From: CAIWHR01 sp963724975
GTDB taxonomy: Bacteria > Pseudomonadota > Gammaproteobacteria > Burkholderiales > Casimicrobiaceae
Direction: 5' to 3'
Assembly: GCA_963724975.1 (NCBI GenBank)
Contig: CAVRXB010000003.1
Span: 310,001-374,000 of the forward strand
Length of the DNA stretch: 64,000 bases
Each line of letters opens with the position of its first letter. The first letter of the stretch is position 1. A program made the position numbers and the translations under genes. This document shows, piece by piece, positions 35,410 through 44,971 of this stretch. The notes beneath the pieces are model-generated. The model was not told where the DNA came from and did no database searches. It saw only the letters and a list, made by a program, of their open reading frames with translations.

Positions 35410-36198
35410 ATGGCGGACATTCTCGGGCAGATTCTCGCCACGAAACGGGACGAAGTCGCCGCGCTGCGGCGGGCGCGACCGGCTCACGTGGTTGACGCGG
35501 CGGCGCAGGCGGCGACGGCGCCACGCGACTTCGAAAGCGCGCTCCGCGCGAAAATCGCCGCAGGACGAGCGGCGGTCATTGCCGAAATCAAGAGAGCGAG
35601 CCCGAGCCGCGGCATGCTGCGGCCCGAGTTCGATCCGCCGGCGATCGCCGCGAGCTATGAGCGTGGCGGCGCGGCGTGCCTGTCCGTGCTTACCGACCGC
35701 GCGTACTTTCAAGGTGCACCCGAATTCCTGACCGCGGCGCGCGCGGCAAGCGGCCTTCCCGTCCTGCGCAAGGATTTCATCGTCGATACTTATCAGATCG
35801 CCGAGGCGCGGGCGATGGGCGCCGACGCGATACTCTTGATCGTTGCTGCACTGGACGACGCGGAGCTCGCGCGTTTCTATGCGGACGCGCGCGCGCTCGG
35901 CATGGCCGTGCTGGTTGAAGTGCATGATCCAGGCGAGCTTGATCGCGCGCTGAGGCTCGAACGGGCAATCATAGGCATCAACAACCGGAACCTCCGCACG
36001 TTCGACGTGAGCTTGGCGACAACGCTGGAGCTTGTACCGAAGATCCCGGCGGACCGCCTCGTCGTCACCGAGAGCGGTATCCTCGTGCGGGCCGACGTTG
36101 CGACGATGCGCGAACACGGCGTCGACGCGTTTCTCGTCGGCGAGGCGTTCATGCGTGCCAAGGACCCCGGTGCCGCGCTCGTGGAGCTGTTCGCCTGA
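35410..36198 (+). CDS. trpC: Indole-3-glycerol-phosphate synthase
   Basis: A 262-residue TIM-barrel enzyme that closes the indole ring. Conserved pieces: ILGQILATKRDEVAALR at the start, VIAEIKRASPSRGMLRPEFDP near residue 57 (substrate lysine), VLRKDFIVDTYQIAEARAMGAD near 118, and GINNRNLRTFDV near 185. Last gene of the trpE-G-D-C run; trpF, trpB and trpA are not in the window. Confidence 0.97.
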   Translation: MADILGQILATKRDEVAALRRARPAHVVDAAAQAATAPRDFESALRAKIAAGRAAVIAEIKRASPSRGMLRPEFDPPAIAASYERGGAACLSVLTDRAYFQGAPEFLTAARAASGLPVLRKDFIVDTYQIAEARAMGADAILLIVAALDDAELARFYADARALGMAVLVEVHDPGELDRALRLERAIIGINNRNLRTFDVSLATTLELVPKIPADRLVVTESGILVRADVATMREHGVDAFLVGEAFMRAKDPGAALVELFA

Positions 36199-36392
36199 GC
36201 CGGCGGGGCGAAAGCACGGCTCCTGAGCGAGCAGGACAATTGCCCGGATGCCGGAACCTCGAATGATGCGACCGGTGCTATCATTCGCTGCCGTTTCGGC
36301 GCGGCGCGCACGAACCGTCGCGGGCGCCGCGTCCTGCAACGGCGCGCAACACCACAGACTATGAGACGTCGCGTCGTCGGGGGAGCCTCACC

Positions 36393-37484
36393 GTGTCGGC
36401 TATCGTCGCCGAAAACGTCAGCAAGCACTGGACGACCGTCGCGGGCGAGGTGCGCGCCGTCGACGGCCTTTCGTTCGCATTCGACCAAGGCACGCTCAAC
36501 GTCCTGCTCGGCCCGTCCGGCTGTGGCAAGTCGACAACGCTGCGGCTGATCGCTGGACTAGAGCAGGCGGACGGCGGCCGCATCTTCATCGGCGGTCGCG
36601 ACGTTACCGCGCTTTCGCCTTCGCAGCGCAACATCGCTATGGTCTTCCAGTCGTATGCGCTGTTCCCGCATCTGTCGGTCGCCGAAAATATCGTCTTCGG
36701 CCTTCGGGTGCGCAAGATTCCGGCCAATGAGCTCGCGCGGCGTCTTGCGCGCACTGCCGAGCTCCTGGGACTCGCAGGGCTCCTCGATCGCAAGCCGTCG
36801 CAACTTTCGGGCGGGCAGCAGCAGCGCGTCGCGCTTGGCCGCGCGTTCATCGCCGAGGCACCGGTGTGCCTGATGGACGAGCCGTTATCGAATCTCGATG
36901 CACAGCTCCGGCAGGACATGCGTACCGAAATCCGCGGCCTGCAGCGCACGCTCGGCATCACGATGGTCTACGTGACGCACGATCAGGTCGAGGCGATGTC
37001 GATGGCCGATCGCGTCGTGCTCCTGAACAAGGGAAGGATCGAGCAGAACGCGACGCCGGTGGAGCTCTACGAGAATCCAGCCAACACGTTCGTCGCGCGC
37101 TTCATCGGCACGCCACCCATGAACCTGCTTCCGCTCGACGCGGGCCGCGGCGGCGCTATCGTTGCGGGCACGGATGGCCCGGCGGTCGCGCCCCCGCAAT
37201 GCGCGGGACTTACACTGGGCGTGCGTCCGGAGCACATCGCGCTCGGATTCGAGCGCGGCGCGCGCGCCGAGGTCGCCGCGATCGAGTATCTCGGTGCTGA
37301 TTCGCTCGTCACCTGCCGCCTCGGCGACGCAACGCTTGCAGTGCGCGTCGCCGGCAGCGTGGGACTCGCGCGTGGCGATGCGACGTGGCTTACATGGGCA
37401 CCCGGGGCCCAGCATTTTTTCGAGCGCACCGGCGAACGCAGCAGCGCGCCTTTGCAACATTCAACGGAAACACTGTTTGCATAA
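36393..37484 (+). CDS. ugpC: ABC transporter ATPase, UgpC/MalK type
   Basis: A 363-residue ATP-binding subunit. Walker A GPSGCGKSTTL (near residue 38), signature LSGGQQQRVALGRA (near 135), Walker B VCLMDEPLSNLD (near 155), and the switch histidine in YVTHDQ. A C-terminal TOBE/regulatory domain of about 125 residues (LGVRPEHIALGFE) is typical of importers for sugars and glycerol phosphate. It starts at GTG 36393 after GGGGGAG. It powers the two permeases encoded downstream. Confidence 0.9.
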   Translation: MSAIVAENVSKHWTTVAGEVRAVDGLSFAFDQGTLNVLLGPSGCGKSTTLRLIAGLEQADGGRIFIGGRDVTALSPSQRNIAMVFQSYALFPHLSVAENIVFGLRVRKIPANELARRLARTAELLGLAGLLDRKPSQLSGGQQQRVALGRAFIAEAPVCLMDEPLSNLDAQLRQDMRTEIRGLQRTLGITMVYVTHDQVEAMSMADRVVLLNKGRIEQNATPVELYENPANTFVARFIGTPPMNLLPLDAGRGGAIVAGTDGPAVAPPQCAGLTLGVRPEHIALGFERGARAEVAAIEYLGADSLVTCRLGDATLAVRVAGSVGLARGDATWLTWAPGAQHFFERTGERSSAPLQHSTETLFA

Positions 37485-37517
37485 CATCAGCTGTACGCCC
37501 TGCCAGAGGAGAACACC

Positions 37518-38807
37518 ATGCCGTTGAAAGCCATCAAGCGCGCGCTCACCGGAACTGCCGTCGCAATCGCTTCAGTGCTCGCGTTCGCACAAGCCCCCGT
37601 CGAGGTGTCGTTCTACTACCCGGTTGCCGTCGGGGGGCCGATCACCAAGATCATCGACGGTCTTGCCGCCGATTTCGAAAAGGAAAATCCGGGGATCAAA
37701 CTGAAGCCGATCTATTCGGGCAGCTATCAGGAGTCGATCACCAAGGCACTCACGGCGATGAAGAGCGGCGATCCGCCCGTGACCTCGATCCTGTTGTCGA
37801 CCGACATGTTCACGTTGATCGACGAGGATGCGATCGTCCCGTTCGACGACTTGATCAAGACGCCCGAGGACCAGGCGTGGCTCAAGAGCTTCTATCCGGC
37901 GTTCATGGAAAACAGCCAGACCGGCGGCAAGACTTGGGGCATTCCGTTCCAGCGCTCGACGATCGTTCTCTATTACAACAAGGAGGCGTTCAAGGAGGCG
38001 GGACTCGATCCAAACCGGGCACCGGCGAACTGGAAGGAACAAGTGGAATACGCGCAGAAGCTCACGAAGCGCGACGCCTCCGGCAAGGTGACGCAGTGGG
38101 GCATCCAGATCCCATCGTCGGGCTTTCCCTACTGGCTGTTCCAGGCGCTTGCGATCGAGGCGGGGACGAACCTCATGAACAGCGCCGGCACGCAGACGTA
38201 TTACGACCGGCCCGAGGTGATCGAAGGGCTCACCTACTGGGTCGACCTCGTCAGCAAGTACAAGGTCCATCCGGAAGGCATCGTCGAGTGGGGCACCACG
38301 CCGAAGGATTTCTTCGAGAAGAAGGTCGCCATGGTGTGGACGACCACTGGCAATCTCACCAACGTGCGGACCAATGCGAAGTTCGATTTCGGCGTTGCGA
38401 TGCTGCCAGCCGGCAAACAGCGCGGGAGTCCCACGGGCGGCGGCAATTTCTATCTCTTCAAGAAGTCGACACCGGTGCAGCGCGACGCCGCTTTCAAGTT
38501 CATCAAGTGGGTCACGAGCCCTCAACGCGCGGCGCAGTGGGGAATCGACACCGGCTATGTTGCGGTGCGCGCCGATGCGTGGGATACGCCGACAATGAAG
38601 CAATACGTGGCGGGGTTTCCGGCGGCCGCCGTTGCGCGCGACCAATTGCCGTATGCAAAGGCCGAGCTCTCGACCCACGACAACCAGCGCGTCACCAAGG
38701 CGCTCAATGATGGATTGCAAGCCGCGTTGACGGGCACGAAGACTCCCGAACAAGCGATGAAGGATGCGCAGCGCGAGTCCGAGCGGCTGTTGCGGACGTA
38801 CAAATAG
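37518..38807 (+). CDS. ugpB: Extracellular solute-binding protein, UgpB-like
   Basis: A 429-residue periplasmic binding protein (family 1). The signal peptide ends near ASVLAFA-QAPVEV. The sequence VSFYYPVAVGGPITKIIDGL and FEKENPGIKLKPIYSGSYQE is typical of the UgpB group, which binds glycerol 3-phosphate or sugars. It is encoded between the ATPase and the permeases, in one operon. Ligand identity is inferred from overall likeness and from the phosphodiesterase-type gene at the operon end; other polyol or sugar ligands are possible. Confidence 0.82.
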   Translation: MPLKAIKRALTGTAVAIASVLAFAQAPVEVSFYYPVAVGGPITKIIDGLAADFEKENPGIKLKPIYSGSYQESITKALTAMKSGDPPVTSILLSTDMFTLIDEDAIVPFDDLIKTPEDQAWLKSFYPAFMENSQTGGKTWGIPFQRSTIVLYYNKEAFKEAGLDPNRAPANWKEQVEYAQKLTKRDASGKVTQWGIQIPSSGFPYWLFQALAIEAGTNLMNSAGTQTYYDRPEVIEGLTYWVDLVSKYKVHPEGIVEWGTTPKDFFEKKVAMVWTTTGNLTNVRTNAKFDFGVAMLPAGKQRGSPTGGGNFYLFKKSTPVQRDAAFKFIKWVTSPQRAAQWGIDTGYVAVRADAWDTPTMKQYVAGFPAAAVARDQLPYAKAELSTHDNQRVTKALNDGLQAALTGTKTPEQAMKDAQRESERLLRTYK

Positions 38808-38844
38808 AGAGGGCAGCGTCGGCGGTCGATCAGCGGAGCGCTAG

Positions 38845-39720
38845 ATGACCCGTACCGTCCAATGGGTGTACGGCTGGCTGCTGCTACTGCCTGCCGCGGT
38901 GCTCCTCGCGCTGTTCACGCACTATCCCGCCATTGCCACCGCGTGGGATAGCCTGTACTCGACGCCGAAAGGCGCGCGTCCGGCGCGCTTCATCGCACTC
39001 GACAACTATCGGCAGCTCGCCGAAGACCCGATCTTCTGGCAATCGTTCACCAACAATGTCTGGTACGCGATCGGCACCATTCCGGCATCGATCGCGCTCG
39101 CTTTGCTCATGGCGGCATGGGTCAACCGGAAAATCGCAGGGCGCGGGTTCCTGCGCCTCGCGTATTTCACGCCGACGATTCTGCCGATGATCGCCGTGGC
39201 CAACATCTGGCTTTTTTTCTACACGCCCGAGTACGGCCTGCTCGAGCAGCTGCTGGGGCTCTTCGGCGCGCCGTCGCACAACTGGCTGGGCAGCAAGAGC
39301 ACGGCATTGCCGGCACTGATGGTCGTCACGGTATGGAAGGAAGCCGGCTTCTTCATGATCTTCTATCTCGCTGCATTGCAGTCGATGTCACCGAGCCTTG
39401 CCGAGGCGGCCGCTATCGAGGGCGCATCGCGCTGGTATTTCTTCCGCCGCGTCACGTTTCCGCTGCTGATGCCAACCACGCTGTTCGTACTTGTCAATGC
39501 GGTCATCAACGCGTTCCGGGTGGTCGACCACGTCGTCGTGATGACGCGCGGCGGGCCCGACAATGCGACCGAGCTCCTGCTCTATTACATCTACGAAATC
39601 GGCTTCCGCTTCTGGGATCCGGCCTATGCCGCCGCATTGACGATGGTGCTGCTCGCGGTGCTCGGGCTCCTTGCGCTGGTGCAATTCGGCTTTCTCGAGC
39701 GCCGCGTCCATTACCAATGA
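38845..39720 (+). CDS. ugpA: ABC transporter permease, UgpA-like
   Basis: A 291-residue inner-membrane permease with six predicted helices (first: VYGWLLLLPAAVLLALFTHY). The EAA loop that contacts the ATPase is PSLAEAAAIEGASRWYFFRR near residue 190. N-terminus and spacing match binding-protein-dependent permeases of the UgpA/MalF class. Its stop overlaps the ugpE start (ATGA). Confidence 0.88.
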   Translation: MTRTVQWVYGWLLLLPAAVLLALFTHYPAIATAWDSLYSTPKGARPARFIALDNYRQLAEDPIFWQSFTNNVWYAIGTIPASIALALLMAAWVNRKIAGRGFLRLAYFTPTILPMIAVANIWLFFYTPEYGLLEQLLGLFGAPSHNWLGSKSTALPALMVVTVWKEAGFFMIFYLAALQSMSPSLAEAAAIEGASRWYFFRRVTFPLLMPTTLFVLVNAVINAFRVVDHVVVMTRGGPDNATELLLYYIYEIGFRFWDPAYAAALTMVLLAVLGLLALVQFGFLERRVHYQ

Positions 39721-40544
39721 CGCACACTCATTCTTCGCATGGCTTGCTGGACGGCGTCGAAACCGCGGGCGCGTGGGTGCTCGGCGTGCTCTGGGTGCTG
39801 CCGCTTGCGTACGCGTTCTGGACAGCGTTTCACCCTGGAGAATTCTCGACGCGCTTCGTCCTTGGGGCGCCTCTGACCCTCGATAATTTCGTGCGCGCCT
39901 GGCAGGCGGCGCCCTTTGCGCGATATTTTCTGAACACGACTCTGCTGGTCACGATGGTACTGGCAGCACAGCTCGTGCTGGTGACGCTTGCCGCGTATGC
40001 GCTCGCGCGCTTCGAATTTCCCGGACGCGGCATCCTGTTCGCGCTCGTGCTGGTGCAGCTCATGATCATGCCCGACGTGCTGATCGTCGAGAACTACCGG
40101 ACCATGGCCGCGCTCGGGTTGAAGGACACGATTCTCGCGATCGGCCTCCCCTACATGGCGAGCGCCTTCGGCATCTTTCTGCTGCGACAGACGTTCAAGA
40201 CTGTGCCGCGCGAGCTCGACGAAGCGGCGCGGATCGAGGGCTGCGGGCCGCTCGCCGTCCTGTGGAAGGTGTACGTCCCGCTTGCGCGTCCGGTCTATCT
40301 CGCCTATGCATTGGTTAGCGTCAGCTATCACTGGAATAATTTCCTCTGGCCCCTCATCATCACGAACTCGGTCGAGGCACGGCCGCTGACCGTGGGCCTG
40401 CAGGTGTTCTCGGCAACGGACCAGGGCATCGACTGGTCGATCATTACGGCGGCCACGCTACTCACGACGGCGCCGCTGCTGATCGCGTTCTTGCTGTTCC
40501 AAAGACAATTCGTGCAATCCTTCATGAGGGCTGGCATTCGCTGA
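39717..40544 (+). CDS. ugpE: ABC transporter permease, UgpE-like
   Basis: A 275-residue inner-membrane permease with six helices. The EAA loop is PRELDEAARIEGCGPLAVLW near residue 162. It pairs with the upstream permease. The last helix ends LLIAFLLFQRQFVQSFM, typical of the MalG/UgpE class. It starts in the ugpA stop codon and ends 36 bases before the EEP-family gene. Confidence 0.88.
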   Translation: MTHTHSSHGLLDGVETAGAWVLGVLWVLPLAYAFWTAFHPGEFSTRFVLGAPLTLDNFVRAWQAAPFARYFLNTTLLVTMVLAAQLVLVTLAAYALARFEFPGRGILFALVLVQLMIMPDVLIVENYRTMAALGLKDTILAIGLPYMASAFGIFLLRQTFKTVPRELDEAARIEGCGPLAVLWKVYVPLARPVYLAYALVSVSYHWNNFLWPLIITNSVEARPLTVGLQVFSATDQGIDWSIITAATLLTTAPLLIAFLLFQRQFVQSFMRAGIR

Positions 40545-40580
40545 ATATCAGCGAACGTCGGGGGGCTTGAAAGGGTAGGG

Positions 40581-41438
40581 ATGAAGATCATCACGTGGAA
40601 CACGCAGTGGTGCTGCGGCATCGATGGCCGCGTGGATCCCGCGCGAATCGTGAGCGAAGCTAAACGCCTCGCCGACTTCGACGTATTGTGCCTGCAGGAA
40701 ATCGCCGCCAATTTTCCGCATCCGAGGCTCGCGGGCAGTGCCGGTGAGGACCAGTTCGCCGCGATCGCGGCCGAGCTGCCCGGCTATGTCGCGATTCCCG
40801 CGATCGCAGTCGATCACCCGGCCGAGGGTGGGCGGCGGCGATATTTCGGCAACATGATCCTGTCGCGACTGCCGGTGCGGCAGGTGTTCCGCCATCTGCT
40901 TCCGTTCCCCGTCGAACCCGGCGTCAACGGCATGCCGCGCATTGCGCTCGAAGCCGCGATCGTCGCGCCATTCGGCGAAGTCCGGGTGATCACGACGCAC
41001 CTCGAGTGGTATTCGAAGGTGCAGCGCACGGCGCAGGTCGAGGCTGTGCGCGCGATCTATGCCGACGGGCGCGCCCATGCCGAAAAAGGCTCGATCACCG
41101 ACACGTCGGGCGGCCCCTTCCACACCCATCTGCGGCCGGCGTCGACGATCATCACGGGTGATTTCAACCTCGAGCCGGTCGATCCGCTTCACGCACGGAT
41201 GAAGGCACCGTTCGCCGACGGGACGGTGCCGCTACTCGACGCGTGGGAGGCGCTCAATCCAGGCGTGGCGCACCCGTCGACGTTTTGCATCTACATGAAG
41301 ATGGAGCCCGGAGGGCCCGAGCTCCATTGCGATTTCTATTTCGTCAGCGCGGATCTGAAGCCGCGTTTGAAGTCGATCCGCGTCGATCAGCAAACGCAAG
41401 CCTCCGATCATCAGCCCGTCATCATCGAGCTTGGGTAA
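40581..41438 (+). CDS. Endonuclease/exonuclease/phosphatase (EEP) family protein
   Basis: A 285-residue cytoplasmic metal-dependent phosphoesterase. Fold markers in order: ITWNTQW (metal Asn, residue 6), LCLQEIA (metal Glu, near 38), ITTHLEWYSK near 138, TGDFNLEPVDP (catalytic Asp and Asn, near 194), and the C-terminal SDHQPVIIELG (His). It follows the ugp-type operon by 36 bases, so it may process an imported phosphodiester, in place of UgpQ. That role is inference; nuclease activity is possible too. Confidence 0.8.
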   Translation: MKIITWNTQWCCGIDGRVDPARIVSEAKRLADFDVLCLQEIAANFPHPRLAGSAGEDQFAAIAAELPGYVAIPAIAVDHPAEGGRRRYFGNMILSRLPVRQVFRHLLPFPVEPGVNGMPRIALEAAIVAPFGEVRVITTHLEWYSKVQRTAQVEAVRAIYADGRAHAEKGSITDTSGGPFHTHLRPASTIITGDFNLEPVDPLHARMKAPFADGTVPLLDAWEALNPGVAHPSTFCIYMKMEPGGPELHCDFYFVSADLKPRLKSIRVDQQTQASDHQPVIIELG

Positions 41439-41494
41439 CAGCCGACCCCTCCGGCGCCGCGATTTGCGGTGACGGCGCGTAAGGCCGCGCTGTC

Positions 41495-42505
41495 TCACCC
41501 GCCCGGCGGCAGGCCCTTCAGCGCGCGCATCAATCGCCGCACGGGCAACGAGGCCCACCAGCGAAAACTCGCTCGCCGTGAGATTTCCTCGATCAGGCGG
41601 TCGCGCGCCGCGCAACCTTCGGCGATGGCCTGGTCGCGTTGCTCTATGTCGGCGGCGCGGCTCGACTGCGTAGCCACAAGCTCCCGGCGCAGATCTTCGA
41701 CCATCTTGGATTCGAGCTGCTGGTGAGCGGCGTATGCGCGCGTGACATTCTCATAATCGCGGTAGACCCATTCATCGCGGTCCGCGAGCACCGACATGCG
41801 CGGGGCGAGACGGGCGATCACTTCGCCGCTGCCGCTCGCGACGGCGATGAAATAAAGCGGCCGCGCGTGACCTGCGGAAGGCGCATCGGCCGCTGCTTCG
41901 GAAAGCTCGAAAATTTCCCCGCTGGCCGGGCGCTGTTCGGGCCAGATCACGGAGAAAAATCCAGGTCGCTGGCCGTACCAGGCGACGTGCGCGAAGCGCG
42001 TCCGCATGAGTGCCGCGAGCTCGTCGCGATAGAGCTCACGGACATGGAATTCGTTGATGTGGTCGCGCTTGTCGGAATATTCGGCCTTGTTGGGGCAGGA
42101 GATCGCGACTACGCCGTCCGGGCGCAGCACCCGCCGTATCTCGTCGAGGAAGGCCTCCTGCGCTTCGATGTGCTCGAGCGTTTCAAACGAGACGACGGCG
42201 TCGAACGACGCATCGGCAAACGGCAATGCGGCACAGTCGGCCTCGCGAAAGTCGAGATTTGCACGGTCCGCGTACTGTGTGCGCGCATGCGCGATCGTCG
42301 TCGGCGAAATGTCGGCGCCGGTTACATGCGCGGCATGGCGCGCGATCAGCGCACTGCCGTAACCTTCGCCGCATGCGATGTCGAGCACGTCGCGGCCTAA
42401 GACCAGCGGCGCGACGAAATGGTAGCGATGCCAGTGCTCGTACCAGATCTCGCCCGCGGTCCCCGGAATGAAACGCTCGCCGGTGAACGGGAGTTCGTCG
42501 CTCAT
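41495..42505 (-). CDS. Class I SAM-dependent methyltransferase with C-terminal coiled coil
   Basis: A 336-residue protein. The N-terminus LPFTGERFIPGTAGEIWYEH is a hallmark of a methyltransferase group found in polysaccharide and glycan clusters. The SAM site is VLDIACGEGYGSALIA near residue 42, followed by SFDAVVSFETLEHI near 100. After residue 240 a charged, helical segment (QQLESKMVEDLRREL) suggests a coiled coil. It is next to a polytopic membrane protein and another methyltransferase, pointing to a cell-surface glycan or lipid substrate. The ATG at 42505 is chosen by family N-terminus. Confidence 0.8.
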   Translation of the reverse strand: MSDELPFTGERFIPGTAGEIWYEHWHRYHFVAPLVLGRDVLDIACGEGYGSALIARHAAHVTGADISPTTIAHARTQYADRANLDFREADCAALPFADASFDAVVSFETLEHIEAQEAFLDEIRRVLRPDGVVAISCPNKAEYSDKRDHINEFHVRELYRDELAALMRTRFAHVAWYGQRPGFFSVIWPEQRPASGEIFELSEAAADAPSAGHARPLYFIAVASGSGEVIARLAPRMSVLADRDEWVYRDYENVTRAYAAHQQLESKMVEDLRRELVATQSSRAADIEQRDQAIAEGCAARDRLIEEISRRASFRWWASLPVRRLMRALKGLPPGG

Positions 42506-42515
42506 GCCGGCAATT

Positions 42516-43895
42516 CTACGCGGGGCCGCGTTCCGGCTCGGCGCGCGCGGTAGTTGTCCGGCGAACCGCGGGCCGGCACGCTGCCGCAACGACGACGAAC
42601 ATGCAAACGATCGGCCAGTGGTTGTAGCGGACGTCGGCGGCTGGGGTAATGAAAAAAAACGGAAGGAGGTAGAGGACGCCGCTCGTGTATACCGAAGCGG
42701 CAGCCGCGACGGAGATTTTTCCGCGGCGCACTATCGCGATTGCGAGGGCCATCGTGCCGAGAAGGTAGTAGAACCACGGCTTGCCGAAGAACGCCCAGCG
42801 GGTCATTTCGATGTAATCGAGCACCGCTTCTGAAACGCCGGTGGGATGGTAGCTGACGCCTTCGTTGTTTGCGTCCACGCCCGCATGCGTAGCCATGAAG
42901 GTCGGTCCGCGGGTGAGGCCGACGAGCTCGCGAAATACTGCGATTCGATGCGCGATATAAGCGCCCGGTGCGCTGCGAACCGCGGAAAGGAACGCCGAGT
43001 ACACGACGGCGTCCGGCAGGTCCAGAACTGCCCACAGCCGTCCTTCACGATCGTTCGCGGTCACGATATTGGTGTGCCGGGGATCGTAGATTCGTTTGAA
43101 ATATTCGACCGCATCGGCGCGTGTCGGCTCCTGGCCTGCGGCAGGCATCACGTTTTTGCCGGCCAGTGCTGTCATCGCTGCCATATCGTGGACCATCACT
43201 CTCTTGAGCCCGAGAGGAGGTGGGAAGCGCGTCAGGCTCGGAAATCGGTAGCCGTTCACGGCGCTGACCACAAGGGCGATGCCCACGAAGGTCGCCGCGC
43301 TCGCGGCCAAAGCGTTGACGCGCCCGCGCTTCGAGATGGATCCCTCCCGCCAGAGCCAGATGACGAGCGGGAGGACCGCCGTGATGGCGTTCATGCGGAG
43401 AGCGGCCCCAAAGAAAATCAACATGATGCCGGCAGCGATCGTGAGCCTCGGATTCGACGCACGTCTTGCCGCGAGAATGCAGGCCGTGGCCGCACATAGG
43501 CAGGCCGATACGGCCACATCCTTCCAGACGACCAGCATCGGACCCAGGATCGGCGGAGCGAGGCAGAAGATCACAACGCCCACCAGGATAAGAGCGCTCC
43601 GAAAACCGAGCAGCCTCCCGATGGTTGCATACGACGCAATGAGCAGGAAATTCTGGACAAATAGCATCAACGAAGGCCCCGGCCAGACGGCGTCGAAGAC
43701 GCGCCACACGTAGCTCACAAACGGCGGATAGTCGCCACCCGTCACCGCCGTCCTCGCTTCATGCAGCTCCAGCACACTGTCGAACGACATGAAGCCTGGG
43801 TAGACCGCGAGCAGGATCGCGCCCGCCGCAATGCATGCGGTTACGATGGGAAACAGATATCGCGAGCGAATCTGCACCTGCCTGAATTGCGTCAT
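42516..43895 (-). CDS. Polytopic membrane protein, possible glycosyltransferase-like
   Basis: A 459-residue integral membrane protein with about ten hydrophobic helices (for example FPIVTACIAAGAILLAVYPG at 13-32 and ALILVGVVIFCLAPPILGP near 108). A periplasmic loop of about 120 residues lies between residues 240 and 360. Early Asp, in YPGFMSFDSVLELHEARTAV, recalls the catalytic loop of GT-C glycosyltransferases, but this is a weak resemblance. The start overlaps the stop of the upstream methyltransferase by four bases. I do not recognise a named family. Confidence 0.65.
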   Translation of the reverse strand: MTQFRQVQIRSRYLFPIVTACIAAGAILLAVYPGFMSFDSVLELHEARTAVTGGDYPPFVSYVWRVFDAVWPGPSLMLFVQNFLLIASYATIGRLLGFRSALILVGVVIFCLAPPILGPMLVVWKDVAVSACLCAATACILAARRASNPRLTIAAGIMLIFFGAALRMNAITAVLPLVIWLWREGSISKRGRVNALAASAATFVGIALVVSAVNGYRFPSLTRFPPPLGLKRVMVHDMAAMTALAGKNVMPAAGQEPTRADAVEYFKRIYDPRHTNIVTANDREGRLWAVLDLPDAVVYSAFLSAVRSAPGAYIAHRIAVFRELVGLTRGPTFMATHAGVDANNEGVSYHPTGVSEAVLDYIEMTRWAFFGKPWFYYLLGTMALAIAIVRRGKISVAAAASVYTSGVLYLLPFFFITPAADVRYNHWPIVCMFVVVAAACRPAVRRTTTARAEPERGPA

Positions 43896-44941
43896 TTCGT
43901 GAAAACGATGATGCCGGTCGGGCACAGGCGGCGCTTCATCTCGGGGGCGATCGAGCGATCGAATTCGCGTACCGCGTCCTGCACGCGATCGGGAATCGGC
44001 AAATTGGCATGCCCGCTGTCGGCGAGGACGCTATGAAAAGCGCCTTCGAATACATTGGCGAGGTCGTCCTGTGCGGGATGAATCGCGACCTTCGACAACC
44101 CCAGTCGTCGGGCGAGCTCGATGAGGTAAGGCGCGTCGAACACCCATTTGTCGTCGAGGAGGGCAGTCCGCGGCTTGACGACCGGCGGGCCGAGCCGACA
44201 CTGGATGTCGAGCCGGAATGCGCGCATCAACTCCGCCAATTTGCCGTTGCCCGCACCGATGTCGGAAAGCACCTCCAGCACGCGCGCGTAGAGCATCGTG
44301 AGGACGAGCGAGCCCGCTTCGAGCGGCTCGACGAAGATCATCCGGCCTCCAGGCTTAACGCTGTGAGCGACATTCGCGAGCGCGGCGTGCGGATCGATAA
44401 GGTGATGCAGGATCGCAGCCCCGATCACGAGATCGAACTTGTCGGCGCGGAAGAAGCGACGATGCAGATTGAAGCAGAAAGACTGCACGCGCCCACGCAA
44501 CACTGCGTTCGATTCGACGAAGCGCGCGAGCATCCCGAGGAGCTGCGGTGAGATGTCGGTCGCATAGATCCTGGCGAGCGGCATGAGGCGGCAGGCCGCG
44601 AACACGCTGCTTCCGCTACCCGAGCCGATGTCGAGCACATCGACTGGGTGTTCGCGATCGATCTCGCCGAGCGTCAGGCACCGGTCGATCAGGTCGACGA
44701 AGTCGAGGCGCTCGAAGTTGCGCTGATGATACGCGTCGGCGTTCTCGATGAATTGACTCGCCAGATGGACCGGCGAGAGCGAGCGATCGACCAGCACCGG
44801 ACCATCGCGATAAACGCGGACGCCGGGCGCGAGGAGTGCCTCGGCGTCGGGCGCGTCCGGTCGCGCGATGCCGCGCAACATGAGCCGGACATCGAGACGG
44901 GCGCGCGCCACCTTGCGCAGATTTGCCTGCCAACGGCGCAT
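43892..44941 (-). CDS. Class I SAM-dependent methyltransferase
   Basis: A 349-residue protein. The SAM-binding motif is VDVLDIGSGSGSSVFAACRL near residue 99, followed by IYATDISPQLLGML and, near 180, LVIGAAILHHLIDP, the usual post-I region. The C-terminal 100 residues are not typical of small-molecule methyltransferases (PYLIELARRLGLSKVAIHPA). It overlaps the membrane protein gene by four bases (ATGA), so the two are coupled. Substrate unknown. Confidence 0.78.
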   Translation of the reverse strand: MRRWQANLRKVARARLDVRLMLRGIARPDAPDAEALLAPGVRVYRDGPVLVDRSLSPVHLASQFIENADAYHQRNFERLDFVDLIDRCLTLGEIDREHPVDVLDIGSGSGSSVFAACRLMPLARIYATDISPQLLGMLARFVESNAVLRGRVQSFCFNLHRRFFRADKFDLVIGAAILHHLIDPHAALANVAHSVKPGGRMIFVEPLEAGSLVLTMLYARVLEVLSDIGAGNGKLAELMRAFRLDIQCRLGPPVVKPRTALLDDKWVFDAPYLIELARRLGLSKVAIHPAQDDLANVFEGAFHSVLADSGHANLPIPDRVQDAVREFDRSIAPEMKRRLCPTGIIVFTK

Positions 44942-44971
44942 GATGAGAAGGTGGCGACGAGGGCTGTTGCG

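Noticed and set aside
40545..40580. A terminator between ugpE and the EEP gene
   Set aside because: The 36-base gap shows no GC stem or T-run, so the genes were treated as one transcription unit.
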